The translations under genes and the position numbers were made by a program. A stretch of DNA of 16,454 bases, taken from Halicephalobus mephisto (taxonomy: Eukaryota; Nematoda; Chromadorea; Rhabditida; Panagrolaimidae). Location: NCBI GenBank assembly GCA_009193035.1, contig SWDT01000175.1:1-16454 (forward strand), written 5' to 3'. Below the pieces are notes generated by a model. That model ran no database searches. It was not told where the DNA came from and saw only the letters and a program-made list of their open reading frames with translations. Below are positions 8,010 to 16,454 of the stretch, in pieces (within the stretch, counting starts at the first letter, position 1; each line of letters begins with the position of its first letter).

Positions 8010-8417
8010 GTGAAAACTGATATCGAAGAAGAATTGCTAAATGAGATGAGGCAGATGTCAAATGTTGAAGTAGAATTGAAAGAAAATGAACAAAACTCGG
8101 CTATTTCTCACGAAATTATAAATGACTTGGATAACCTAATTGAATCGTATTGGTTAAAGTATTGGAGAATTTATGTAACAATTGCTTCGACACTAATTTA
8201 TGTATTTATTGCTAGATATTTGATTTATATTGTATCACCACAGTTTTCTTTAAATAAAAGAGAACAAAATAGAGTTGTTAGACAACAACCTTCGGAAGTT
8301 AAATTACTTTCTTTTGAAGAAGAATCTGGTGAAAAAATAGAAATGAAACCTCTTAAAATTGAAAGAAAGCCAAGTTTAACTAACTTCCCATCCGTTCTCT
8401 CATTAAACAAGAGTTAA
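8010..8417 (+). CDS. Small single-span membrane protein, probably Maverick-associated
   Basis: The frame has no upstream ATG: it is open back to 7929, and the first ATG in frame is 8046 (residue 13). The real start is therefore 8046 or in a missing upstream exon. The protein is acidic at the N-terminus (DIEEELLNEM), has one hydrophobic segment at residues about 51-77 (WRIYVTIASTLIYVFIARYL) and a charged C-terminal tail of about 58 residues. I do not recognise the family. It lies 16 bp upstream of the next plus-strand gene and belongs to the same AT-rich block, which suggests it is part of the virus-like element. It has no counterpart that I can see in copy 1. Confidence 0.5.
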   Translation: MKTDIEEELLNEMRQMSNVEVELKENEQNSAISHEIINDLDNLIESYWLKYWRIYVTIASTLIYVFIARYLIYIVSPQFSLNKREQNRVVRQQPSEVKLLSFEEESGEKIEMKPLKIERKPSLTNFPSVLSLNKS

Positions 8418-8433
8418 AAATTTAAATTAATAA

Positions 8434-8778
8434 ATGGTGTTCGTATTTTCGGTGATTGAAAAAAATAATAAGTATAATCTATTAGATGAAAATACTGCTA
8501 ATAAAATCAAGCTGATCAAAGTCCATGATGATAAGAGTCATGAGGAGAGTGAGCCACCGAATAATGATGCTGAAAGAATTGGAAAATCGAATAATAATAA
8601 TGAAAGAATTGGAAAATCGAATAAGGATGAAAATAAAGTCCCATCCAAAAAAACTAGAAAAAAGAAATTGACAAAGAAAAATGAAGAATTTGTCAATTAT
8701 TTAGTAGGAAAGAATAAAACCGGTTCAGGATTTAAGACAATCCCTCCATATACTGAAGACAACATTAATATCAAATAA
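8434..8778 (+). CDS. Lysine/asparagine-rich Maverick-like protein, copy 2
   Basis: The ATG at 8434 gives 114 residues. The middle has a perfect in-frame duplication of 10 residues (ERIGKSNNNN then ERIGKSNKDE) from a 30-bp tandem repeat. It is followed by a highly basic run (KKTRKKKLTKKNEEF), then YLVGKN and GSGFKTIPPY. The basic run, YLVGKN and the GSGF region are shared with the decayed copy at 2770-3011, so they are the conserved core. LVGKN resembles the (M/I/L)xGx type of site cut by adenain-like proteases. Together with the basic character this would suit a virion-associated DNA-binding or minor capsid protein, but that is inference. It is convergent with the 8785 gene, stop codons 6 bp apart. 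Confidence 0.5.
   Translation: MVFVFSVIEKNNKYNLLDENTANKIKLIKVHDDKSHEESEPPNNDAERIGKSNNNNERIGKSNKDENKVPSKKTRKKKLTKKNEEFVNYLVGKNKTGSGFKTIPPYTEDNINIK
8571..8630 (+). repeat. 30-bp tandem repeat, two copies, in frame
   Basis: Units 8571-8600 and 8601-8630 share TGAAAGAATTGGAAAATCGA and differ only in the last bases. The repeat is absent from copy 1, so it arose after the copies separated or was lost there. Confidence 0.85.
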
Positions 8779-8784
8779 TAATCC

Positions 8785-9185
8785 TTATATTTCTTTCAAA
8801 TCCAATTCAATAAAAACGTTAATGTTCTTAAAATCAATCAAAGTATTGTTCATATCTACTAATTTTAAATTTATTTTATTTGGTCTATTAGTTACTTCAT
8901 GATAAATAATATTTTTTGGTTCTACTTCTATTTCAGCACTAGGTCTAAATCTATAAATTGAATTTAACATATTTTCATTAACATAGCAATCTTCAATTAA
9001 ATTGCATGTAATGAAAATAATTTTATTGTTCTTCTCACCATTATTATTTTGTTCTTTTCTTTTAATTTCTAAATAACCATCTAATTTTATCACACCTATT
9101 TTGTACTTTTTATACAAAAACTTTTGTGGAAATGAATATTTGAAAGTGAATCATTGGATGTTAGTTGTAAAATGAAAATTGTCAT
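8785..9185 (-). pseudogene. Maverick-like structural-type protein, copy 2, N-terminal frameshift
   Basis: The open frame 8785-9117 gives 110 residues from a TTG, not a true start. The homology continues upstream to about 9185, where the DNA still matches copy 1 (CAACTAACATCCAA), but a one-base deletion near 9146-9150 relative to copy 1 puts it out of frame. The body is intact: KIGVIKLDGYLEI, an Asn-rich linker, YRFRPSAEIEVEP, IYHEVTNRP, NLKLVDMNN, and a C-terminus ending ELDLKEI. The pattern of short beta-strand-like segments with a hydrophobic C-terminal strand recalls small structural proteins of Maverick-type viruses. Which capsid part it represents is not clear. A spliced N-terminal exon is the alternative to a frameshift. 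Confidence 0.5.
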
Positions 9186-9367
9186 TTATTAATTAAGAAA
9201 AATGTATAATTATTTTCCTCTAAAGTAAAATATATGAGATAATTTCTCGTGATTGTCGACGAATTTTCCTCTCATTTCAATGAAATAATGTTCCTCAATA
9301 AGCAGATTATTATCAAGCTCAAATAACGCATACAACGACAAAAGTGATAAAATACTGCTTAAATTAA

Positions 9368-9652
9368 AATAAAAAAGGTTTATCCAATTACTTAAGGCTG
9401 CGGGATTGCGGCGGGTATTATTATGTGAATTGCGATGTTAAGTTTAATCTTAACTTCACTATCGGAACTACAGTATACACTTTGACAGAGAAAGAAATAA
9501 TGATGAAACTAGGAGACAGATGCACGTTCACAATGCTAGATTCTTGCTTAGGTGACCAATAGAATTTTGGAACATTGTGGCTCAGAACTTTCTGTAGTGT
9601 CGTGGATTACCGTCACAAGAGAATCGGATTTTCAAAAGCCATCACTTCTTGA
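9368..9652 (+). pseudogene. C-terminal remnant of a pepsin-family aspartic protease (A1)
   Basis: One frame runs 9368-9652 with a single stop (TAG at 9560-9562). It reads CGGYYYVNCD, NFTIGTTVYTLTEKEI, DRCTFTML before the stop, and then FGTLWLRTFCSVVDYRHKRIGFSKA. This is the characteristic end of nematode aspartic proteases: substrate-binding strands, the cysteine pair, then the LR.FC..D...KRIGF signature. The family's two catalytic Asp-Thr/Ser-Gly motifs would lie upstream and are not visible, so only about the last quarter remains. The WILG-type motif is altered at the stop. No acceptor clearly defines the left edge. It sits between Maverick-like copy 2 and the MITE. Confidence 0.75.
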
Positions 9653-9689
9653 AGTTTATTGGAATTAATTTTTCAGTCATTGTCTAAAA

Positions 9690-10015
9690 GTAGGGTTGTC
9701 ATGAGCAAATTGCCCGGACAGGTTCCAATTTGCCCGTTCCTTATAAAATTTGGGCAAATTGAAATTCGTTATTTTGAAGTGAAAAATTGAATTGAAACAA
9801 GTTTCCAGGTAGTTTTTGTTATTTGTAGTGTGAAAGCAAAAAGAAATGAAAATCGCATCACAAGAAATCATGTACTTTTACGCTTTTTTCACACTCGATC
9901 GCACTTTAGCAAAAAAACAGTATGGAAAAAGTGACTTCGACACGAAAATTTTTTTCGTGCTGTGCGGATAACTGATAAGTACATACCCAATTTGCCGGGC
10001 CAATTATAACCCTAC
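9690..10015. mobile_element. MITE-like element, about 326 bp
   Basis: The left end GTAGGGTT and the right end AACCCTAC are inverted, 8 bp exact. Inside, versions of CAATTTGCCC or its complement occur at least four times near both ends, as transposase-binding subterminal repeats do in hAT-type nonautonomous elements. An 8-bp perfect hairpin with TTT loop (CACGAAAA / TTTTCGTG, 9941-9959) lies towards the right. No coding capacity is seen. Flanks are TCTAAAA on the left and TCAAAAC on the right, so a target duplication is possible but not exact; the superfamily is uncertain. Confidence 0.55.
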
Positions 10016-10427
10016 TCAAAACTAATGTAGCAAGGTTTGGCAATCTCTCAAATTGTCACTTACGGCTTGGTAGGCAATCTGCAATGGGTGCCCAGACCGC
10101 GATCTAGTCGACAGAGAAGGTAGTAAACTGATTAAAATTCATTGTTATTATCTGAATTTTAACATTTTGCATTGATTTTAAGTGTGCCAGCTCCTTGTGA
10201 AGAAATTTACCAAATTATAAGTTTAAATTAAGTGAATGAGTTTCATCTTTAAAGTGCTTTTTAATGTTACAAACTTTAAATCGACTTTATTAGGGTTAAT
10301 GAGCTGATTAAAATAATAGAAACTACTTTATAAAGACATTTTAAAATTCAATCTACAAAATATTTCCTTGTGGATTTCATCAGCCTTTGCCAATGTAGAA
10401 TTGATTTACTCCTCTGAGCCTGTTTCT
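10016..10427. other. No recognisable gene
   Basis: 3' flank of the lectin gene and spacer. Slightly GC-richer at 10060-10130, with short open frames but no family motif. Confidence 0.4.
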
Positions 10428-10940
10428 TTAGATTTTAGGAACACCGCAAAAGTGGCATATAGTGTCGTACAAAAATGTACTGCGCCACAATCCATCCCCC
10501 TTGATGTAAGCACATTGTTGATAACTTGCATTTACTGGGTGTCCAGGAGCCCAATTGAAGAATTTTGCGGGCTTTCCATCATCTATATTTCTCCATACTC
10601 CATCGTCTATATTATCTACTCCAATCCAGAAGTTACAGTATTCGACATCAGCTTCATCTATGAGACCTGCAGGGATTCCATGCTTAAAATTTCAGACTAA
10701 TTACTTACCGCCTAAGAACGTGTTGACGAATGCATTTGGAATAGGCATCAAACTACCCCCTGCGTCCACACATGCTGCATTAGCTTGGTTAAAAGTACTA
10801 ACTATCGGCACCATGACCAAGCATCTATACGAGCTTCCGAGACTCGTTGGAATAGGGTGACTACCATTAGGACAGGCGGCAATCGCGAAAGTTGAAAACG
10901 AGAAGATCAAGGCAGCCAAGAACAGCATCTTTCGAAACAT
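10428..10940 (-). CDS. Secreted C-type lectin-domain protein (clec family)
   Basis: Nematode C-type lectin-like proteins are secreted or gut/epidermal proteins, many linked to immunity. Exon 1 is 10940-10709 and exon 2 is 10666-10428, with a 42-bp phase-1 intron (GTAAGT ... CCTGCAG). Without splicing the frame has TAA and TGA inside the intron. The product is 156 residues. Signal peptide: residues 1-21 (MFRKMLFLAALIFSFSTFAIA). CTLD hallmarks in order: CPNGS, YRCL, NAACVDAGGSLMPIPN, FWIGVDNIDDGVWRN, FNWAPGHPVN, QQCAY, GLW, and CHFCGV near the end. I chose ATG 10940 because it gives the signal peptide; an upstream in-frame ATG at 11036 would bury it. It lies between Maverick-like copy 2 and protease copy 2. 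Confidence 0.9.
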
Positions 10941-11133
10941 GACTTCGACAATTACTCTCAATTCAGGAAACCAGGTTGAATTTGATTTTTCTGTTAACCA
11001 CATGCTTTTAAAGGATGTACACTCCATGTTTACCACCTACTAAGACAACTTATCACGAACGTCCGACAATTAAGACAGTATTGTGCCTCAGATTTGAGAT
11101 AAAAAAAAGACTTGAGAGCAAAGCATAGTTTTT

Positions 11134-11515
11134 CTATTGATAAAGGAAAGAGAAACTCTTAATAGGTCCAGCTTTAATGAATAACTCTAGTTCACAATTT
11201 TCATCAAGATTTACAACTCCAAATTCTACATCATTAACCCTCCTTGGTAGAGTATCCCTCATAAATATCCCTTTAAAATTTTTTATTTTTAATTCTTTAG
11301 CTAACTTTGTAATATTGTAATTAGTCAACGGTTTGTTAATAAACATTTATCCTTAGATAACTTCTTATTTATATCAAGAAAAATTGACCGGATTGCATAA
11401 AATACCTGACTGCATTAGAGTCTATTCCAGTGGATTCTAGAAAGACACTGGAAGGCTCGTATCATTTAGTAAAAATATATATTTTGCCAAAATCATGCGT
11501 AATGCCTTATATCTC
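11134..11515 (-). pseudogene. Maverick adenain-like protease relic, copy 2
   Basis: The frame 11134-11346 shares the N-terminal third with copy 1: ITKLAKELKIKNFKGIFMRDTLP against ITNLAKELKIKNFRGVFMRDTLP, then GVVNLDE. After that it diverges and ends, so all catalytic motifs are missing. The DNA upstream, 11347-11515, matches the noncoding region upstream of copy 1. It is a truncated relic with no protease function. Confidence 0.8.
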
Positions 11516-12076
11516 CCTTCGGGAGGGAAAGGGGGGCGGGGCAAGGCACCAGGCGTACCCATATAGTAGTGTTAAAGTTGAGAAAAAGCTTGTATGTGTA
11601 TCAGATAAATTACAAGATAAGCATAAAGTATTTCAAAAAGCAAGAATTTACCCACCATGAATTGGCATTTGCTTTGGAGAAAAGGTGTGACTTTTCAGAA
11701 ACGAAAGTGAATGTTCACTTTCATCTTCTAAAAAGAACGCGCACTTCATTAAATATCATCTAAAATCTACAAATCCCATCAATTGCTACAGACAGGTCTC
11801 TGTGTCTTAATACAGTATTTATTTAAATAAAAATGGATTATCTTGAAATAAGATAAAGTAATTTATTAGTTAATTTTTAAATTACCTTTGTTATTTTGAA
11901 CAGAAATTCAAAGATTTCCTAAACTTAATTTTGCATTTTTTAGAATTCCAAGATATAGAATATATAAAGGAAACATTGATAATTTACCATAGAAACAAAA
12001 GTGAACTTCATTATTAGTTATAGATTAAATTGGGTAAACTAGTAATTTGACTATATCGTTGTTTTGGTTTTCTTAG
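11516..12076. other. Spacer, nothing firmly recognised
   Basis: A short G-rich stretch (11520-11545) follows a small hairpin CTCCC-TTC-GGGAG. An open plus frame of about 47 codons lies at 11876-12017 without ATG or matching splice phase to the next candidate exon. I do not call it. Confidence 0.35.
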
Positions 12077-12220
12077 ATAACTATATCACAAAACACGAGA
12101 TCTTTGAAAGTCTATGAATTTCTGTTTATCTCTGAGAACAAGTCTGGTGAAACTCGGACCTCTCAGTATTTAAGGGAACCATCAAATCTCCCCATCATTA
12201 AGTCGCTAGAGTTATTATGA
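12077..12220 (+). CDS. Candidate terminal exon of an unidentified gene
   Basis: The frame opens immediately after the acceptor TTTTCTTAG (AG at 12075-12076) and runs 47 codons to TGA 12218-12220, with protein-like composition (SGETRTSQYLREPSNLPIIKSL). A poly(A) signal AATAAA follows at 12318-12323, a normal 3'UTR distance. A GTAAAC donor 43 bp before the acceptor would make a short intron, but no in-phase upstream exon was found. The family is not recognised. It may be a relic or a chance frame. Confidence 0.3.
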   Translation: MTISQNTRSLKVYEFLFISENKSGETRTSQYLREPSNLPIIKSLELL

Positions 12221-12669
12221 TTTAAATTTTTTGTATTATTTTGTCTATTCCCTACACTATTGTATTATCTCCCTAGATTAAGTTTATTTATATTGTACCG
12301 AAATCTTACTGTATCAAAATAAAGAAGGATTTTTTCTTTTATCTATCTATTAGGATTATGTGGATTACCTCAAGGTCCATGACAGATTCAATTAGTTTTA
12401 TGAATACGTGACAGACAGAGAATAATTACTTCACATTTAAGAATAATATTGAATGAATTTCCTCATCAATGATAACTGCACAAATCTGTTAATGTTGTCA
12501 TTTATTTTCGAATTATCCATATATCACTTTTTTATTGAAATGAAGCAATTTTAAAATAATCGCGAGTATATCATTACAAAATAGAAATGAATTCAATTAT
12601 GAAACAACTTTGACAAGAATTCTTAGAAGTTTTGAAAAACAGTAACCTAAATAAGAATCTATTTTATGA
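12221..12669. other. No recognisable gene
   Basis: T-rich presumed 3' untranslated DNA to about 12340, then AT-rich spacer. Confidence 0.4.
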
Positions 12670-12987
12670 TTATCTCATAATTTTACATGATTTCAAACTG
12701 AATGGTTTAGAAATTTCGAAAGTGAGGTCACATGAAAGAAGAAAACTTCTGTTGATTCCTGAAGGATAATAGTTATATACCAAAGTACTTTTAGATATTG
12801 AAAAAACCGTATTTACCCAAATATCCTTTCGGAAACCTTTTGTTCTGCTTGTAAAGATTAACTTTTCCAGAAAATATCTGATCTAACACCTTTCTAATCT
12901 CCAGAAGTTTATTGTTACGAGGATGATTCATTTGAATTCGATTTGGATCAACTACAATCCAATTTCCCCAAACATCCAAAAAATCTA
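12670..12987 (-). CDS. Candidate last two exons of an unidentified gene
   Basis: Exon 12987-12817 follows the acceptor TTTCACAG, is open throughout and ends at the donor GTAAAT. A 58-bp intron (12816-12759) ends CCTTCAG. Exon 12758-12670 continues in phase and stops at TAA. The joined frame is about 86 residues. The first exon has strongly protein-like content (WGNWIVVDPNRIQMN, LDQIFSGKVNLYK, KGYLG); the second reads INRSFLLSCDLTFEIS. The match of splice phases supports a real gene or a recent relic. No upstream exon or start was found in 12990-13300, so it is incomplete. I do not recognise the family. Confidence 0.45.
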
Positions 12988-14401
12988 CTGTGAAACATAT
13001 CTTTTGGATTTACAATTTTTAAAATCGGCAGTTAATTATTCCTACTCTTTTTTTTCAAATGTGGATATATAAATTTAAAAAAAAAGACATTTTTGATTCA
13101 GAAATAAGGATAGAAAGTATAACGTGATTTAAATTGAAAGCATACGTTATCTAAACTTTATTGAAGCTTTACTTTAGATGGTGATGTTGATAACTCTGAT
13201 AACAGGTAAAGACGGTGACAGAGAGAAATGTGAGTCAATAATCAAAGAAGGGAAATAAAAAGGGACTGAAAAATTAAAATTTTAAGTATAAATAGAAATT
13301 ATCCAATTCTTTAATAGTTATGTTTTCAATGAGAATTGGAATGGCAATAAAACTAACAATTTAGAATCTTCCTGAATATTCAACAAATTCTTTTTTTATA
13401 TTAATAAGGTTTAAGATATACCAATATATAATTTTTGGCATCTAAAAAGATAACTTAAGTCGCTCTTCTCACCTCCACAGATTATCTAGTCAACTTTAAC
13501 TTATTTACTATAAGCCCAAGCCTAAATCTAAATCCAGCCTGAACTTAACGTAACTACAAAATGAATTAACTTCGATGAATATTAATCTTTCTTGTGACCT
13601 TTTTTAACATTCTTAAGATGAATTGTAAGCTTTCTTGCTTATTGCAGGCTTTAAAATGATGAACCGAACGGTATATACCTGTGAGAACAGAAAAATAAAC
13701 TAGAAAAAAAGAACTGAAACGACAACTTGAATATCAGAGAATGTGGAATATTGTAAAGCACGATAGAGATTCTAGGTTGTATTGTGTAAGAGTAATATAA
13801 TAATTCTATCTGTATTTTATCTTGACAATTACCCATATTGTACCGTTTATCCTTGTGTCAGATTCCTTACCGAATTAGTTTTTTGTTCTCTGTCGAATAA
13901 TAGCTTTTTTTGTCTAACTCTTGATCCTTAATGAAGATCCGAATAATTTGTTATTAAATTCTGAGAAGTTTTTGCGGACTTCTAGGGAATTTCAAAACCT
14001 CTTACTTAATTCTGGAAAACTTGAATAATTTAAAAATATTTTATAAAGTTACAGAAACCTTTAAAAAATTTTTAAGGATTCAAGATTTTACTAGATTTTG
14101 AAAGACTCCAAAATTCCAGAAGGTTCCATAAGACCTTAGAAATCTCCACTGATTTCTAGAGAATTCCATAAGCTCTTACTAAATTCTAGGACGCTTCAGA
14201 AGTTTCTGTCAAGAAATATGAGGATGAGTTCACTACTTTTTCTATCTTAAATTTTACTATTCTCTTGAATCAAATAATTCCAATAAAATAGATCCAAACA
14301 AGTTAGATGTACTGTTTACTGCTAAAAGTTCACTTAAATTGACAGAAAATTAATTTTTCTGATTCTGTAGGTATAAAAGATGGAATTAAACCTCCAATGA
14401 C
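12988..14401. other. Noncoding spacer with a degenerate repeat
   Basis: AT-rich, no convincing gene. A minus open frame at 13651-13836 has low-complexity, Phe/Ser-rich content and is not called. The repeat is listed separately. Confidence 0.45.
13979..14205. repeat. Diverged direct repeat of TTCTAG/GAATTCC type
   Basis: Two copies about 172 bp apart (13979-14030 and 14151-14200) share TTCTAG(A/G)GAATT, then CTCTTACT and AATTCT. Related short strings (AAATTCCAGAAGGTTCCATAAG) fill the gap, so the region looks like an old simple-unit repeat array. Confidence 0.5.
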
Positions 14402-15059
14402 CTAGAAAGAAAGTTCAAAGCTCCACCTTATCAGCCAACGTTTTCGAAATGAGATCAGTGTCACAGAGTCAGTCATTTCAAAAAATCCAGCTCTGAATTG
14501 GGCTGAGTTTGACTCCTGCCAAACAAAGACCTTTTTTGTTCTGATTATGTTAAGATAAACAAGCTTGAATTCCTAACAGTAGGAACCAACAGTTTTCCAC
14601 TCAATCTAAGAGCTTCCAAAGTATCATACCATCGACATCTCACATCCCCCCTTCACCTTTACTACAACTGCCTTCTTTAAGAAAGCCAATGGTTTCTGTC
14701 CTGAGAGCATAAATCTGGCCGTGGTTCCTGGAGTCTCACGGTATAAAGCAATAAACTCCCAAGCTAGATCAAGGTAAACATCCGGATTCAAAGTCATTCT
14801 AAAAATAAATACAATTTAATCAAATATCTTAATCATGTAACATTGTAGATCTATATTGCTAAATATCTGTTCACGACCGAGTATCTCATAAAATTAAATT
14901 GCTTGTGAATTTCTCAGTGCCTTGGGGTATAAATATTTCGATATTAAAATTATACTAGGGATTGGAACAGAAATTGTTAAATTTTGATTTCGAGGTCGGC
15001 TGCTTTATAGACCTCGGGGCAAAAAACTCAATCTCGTTCAAGAACCAGCACTCTTCCAT
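14402..15059 (-). CDS. Candidate three-exon small gene, about 100 aa, unidentified
   Basis: Exons 15059-15013, 14798-14657 and 14515-14402 are all in compatible phase. ATG 15059 begins MEECWFLNEIEFFAP; the donor is GAG|GTCTAT (weak). The middle exon follows the acceptor ATTTTTAG and reads LNPDVYLDLAWEFIALYRE, then GTTARFMLSGQKPLAFLKK, to the donor AAG|GTGAAG. The last exon follows TTTGGCAG and reads FRAGFFEMTDSVTLISF before TAG. The middle exon is the most protein-like piece in this part of the window. There is no signal peptide and no family I recognise. The exon-1 assignment is the least certain. Confidence 0.4.
14991..15016. repeat. 7-bp inverted repeat
   Basis: CGAGGTC (14991-14997) and GACCTCG (15010-15016), 12-nt loop. 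It lies at the proposed exon-1 donor of the candidate gene and could affect splicing or be coincidental. Confidence 0.5.
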
Positions 15060-15162
15060 TCTTTCTCACTTTCTTGAAAGTTAAATCAACTCTATTATTT
15101 CTATATAGAGGTTTCTTTCACAACTTATTACTCCTAAGAATAAAAAAATGAATAAAAATATA

Positions 15163-15182
15163 ATTTCAACCGAGGTTGAAAT
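15163..15182. repeat. 20-bp palindrome
   Basis: ATTTCAACC and GGTTGAAAT separated by GA. It lies about 100 bp upstream of the candidate minus-strand gene start, where it could be a dimeric factor site; the function is unknown. Confidence 0.6.
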
Positions 15183-16146
15183 AAAAATTCGTTTCAATTT
15201 TTTGAACGGGTTTCGGATCGTTCGGTAGAAATATTTTTAAATTAACATTTTATTTCAAAAGAGAAAAACTAAAAAACATTTTTGTTGCGAAATCTCAAAC
15301 TACACATCGTTGTGTAACCATGCAACAGATAGAAGGAAGAAAATGATTGTTTTCTCGTTGTCTGGTCCCACTGTTTTGATTCAGAATTCCTGACTCATTT
15401 TGTTTTCGCAGTTCTTCAAAAACACACACCTTTTCCGTGACGTCGAGGTCCGGAGTGGTCGGGTTATCTAGAGAACACCCCGATCACACAAACTCGACCT
15501 CTTTACTTTTTAAAGTTTTCCTTATGTCTTTATACCTTTAATTTACTCCATTCTAATGCTTGTTAATGAACAACCATACTATTAAAAACTCAAGTAAATA
15601 TTGGTATAAAGTTAGTTTGACTCAAATTCCCAGAACTTGGTAGAAATCAAAGCACAAAAAATTCCAGATATGAGGAGTGTCAAACAATAAGTATTCTATC
15701 TAAGCTCATCAACTTGATCACCAATTTTAATTTTTAAATCGTTTATTTCAAAAGATGTTGGATTTTTAGAAGACTTACTCAAAATATTATGATTCTCTCG
15801 TATATTTCGGGATTTTAATTTCTCATTTTCAGTATTTCCTAATTTTTAAGGCTCTGTATTTAAACATACATCAGGTATTTATTTTTTATGTTACACTACT
15901 TTTAAAGTAAAATTAACAGTTGTTGTATTGATAGTGATCAAATGTTGATCAGGACATGAATTCATATCATTCTGAAGTTAATGAAAATGAATAAAAAAGA
16001 CAATTTCAACATCTAATCAAAGGAGAAAATGGATAAAAAAATTAATTTTATTCTGTAAACAACTTACATCTTGTTTTTCTACCTTAATATCTGCTATTAT
16101 TTTCATAAATTTGATCACTATTCTTTTTCGTCTTTTTATTGTATGA
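15183..16146. other. Mostly noncoding; one GC-rich hairpin
   Basis: AT-rich spacer. At 15445-15501 an outer arm GAGGTC/GACCTC and an inner arm TGGTCGGG/CCCGATCA (one G.U pair) form a nested hairpin. A 19-codon plus frame (15412-15471) starts right after TTTCGCAG and overlaps it. No other gene is seen. Confidence 0.4.
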
Positions 16147-16320
16147 TTATCGAAACAGACAATTGAAGATATTTCGCGAGGAGAGACTAGGAATAGTTGT
16201 TGTATTTTTGAGAGCGATGTGGGTGGTCCCGGGACCTCCACTGTCGAACTGAATAATTAGTACCGAAGGCTGATTGTCTGACAGAGGTTGATATGGCGAG
16301 GGAAACAAAGTTCCTCTTCC
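16147..16320 (-). other. Weak coding candidate with GGPG motif
   Basis: A minus-strand frame of 57 codons ends at TAA 16149-16147. It contains FPSPYQPLSDNQPSVLIIQF followed by DSGGPGTTHIALKN. A hydrophobic strand followed by GGPG resembles the start of adenylate-kinase-like P-loop domains, but the lysine of a P-loop is absent. No ATG is in frame. A perfect 12-bp palindrome GGTCCCGGGACC (16225-16236) lies inside. The overlapping minus frame 16017-16241 is an alternative and ends at a good donor (GAT|GTAAGT). Confidence 0.2.
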
Positions 16321-16454
16321 ATATTAGAATAAAAACAAAAATCCAACAAACTGATAATACTAATAATTCAATCCCTTCTCATATTCAGTTATGTAATACT
16401 ATTTTTAATAATTAGATTTAAATTTTCTCCTAATCTCTCCATCAAAGATAGAAT

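Noticed and set aside
10701..11036. 111-residue minus frame read straight through without splicing
   Set aside because: Its end (GGK then stop) is intron sequence, and its first 32 residues precede the signal peptide; replaced by the spliced lectin model.
12343..12393. GLPQGP string resembling the reverse transcriptase GLPQG motif
   Set aside because: Stop codon directly after it and no other reverse transcriptase motif nearby; most likely chance.
13651..13836. 61-residue minus frame
   Set aside because: Low complexity, no acceptor or donor in phase, no motif.
1..16454. tRNA, 5S or other rRNA genes and CRISPR arrays
   Set aside because: I looked for tRNA B-box-like strings and for 5S sequence next to the SL genes and found none; no regularly spaced repeats are present.

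Overview
The window looks like AT-rich nuclear DNA of a nematode, most likely a rhabditid-type worm. The strongest evidence is three spliced-leader (SL) RNA genes in the first 1.7 kb. Each has an SL1-like leader starting GGTTTA and ending TTTGAG, a GT splice donor right after it, an Sm site (TAAATTTTGGA) and a terminal hairpin. Short GT-AG introns (42 and 76 bp) with TTTTCAG or CTGCAG acceptors, a nematode-style secreted C-type lectin, an RTE-like LINE piece and a mariner element fit the same picture. I cannot name the species.

Layout. 1-1.7 kb: SL RNA cluster (genes at 132 +, 1250 - and 1541 +). 1.7-2.5 kb: no recognisable gene. 2.5-3.45 kb: decayed block of virus-like (Maverick/Polinton-type) genes, copy 1. 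3.45-4.23 kb: unassigned. 4.23-5.49 kb: a mariner transposon with perfect 29-bp inverted repeats and TA target duplication but a broken transposase. 5.6-6.47 kb: a two-exon gene of unknown function. 6.47-7.13 kb: an adenain-like Maverick protease relic (- strand) with a repeated noncoding region upstream of it. 7.17-7.9 kb: a GC-richer LINE endonuclease fragment. 8.0-9.19 kb: Maverick-like block copy 2 (membrane protein, lysine-rich protein, convergent structural-type protein). 9.37-9.65 kb: C-terminal remnant of a pepsin-family aspartic protease. 9.69-10.02 kb: a MITE-like element. 10.43-10.94 kb: C-type lectin gene (- strand). 11.13-11.52 kb: second, shorter relic of the same Maverick protease and its upstream region. 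11.5-16.45 kb: mostly noncoding, with several weak candidate exons inferred from open frames ending exactly at splice-like sites.

How it fits together. The Maverick-like parts occur twice, in the same order and orientation (structural block, then protease). After subtracting the later mariner, LINE and MITE insertions, the two pairs have roughly similar offsets. This suggests a tandem duplication of one element, or two related insertions, since broken up. Non-viral genes (the unknown two-exon gene, the aspartic protease remnant and the C-type lectin) lie between structural block and protease in each copy. They could be captured cargo or host genes that were interrupted. The SL genes are unrelated to these elements but supply the leader used in trans-splicing; a good acceptor lies just upstream of the two-exon gene.
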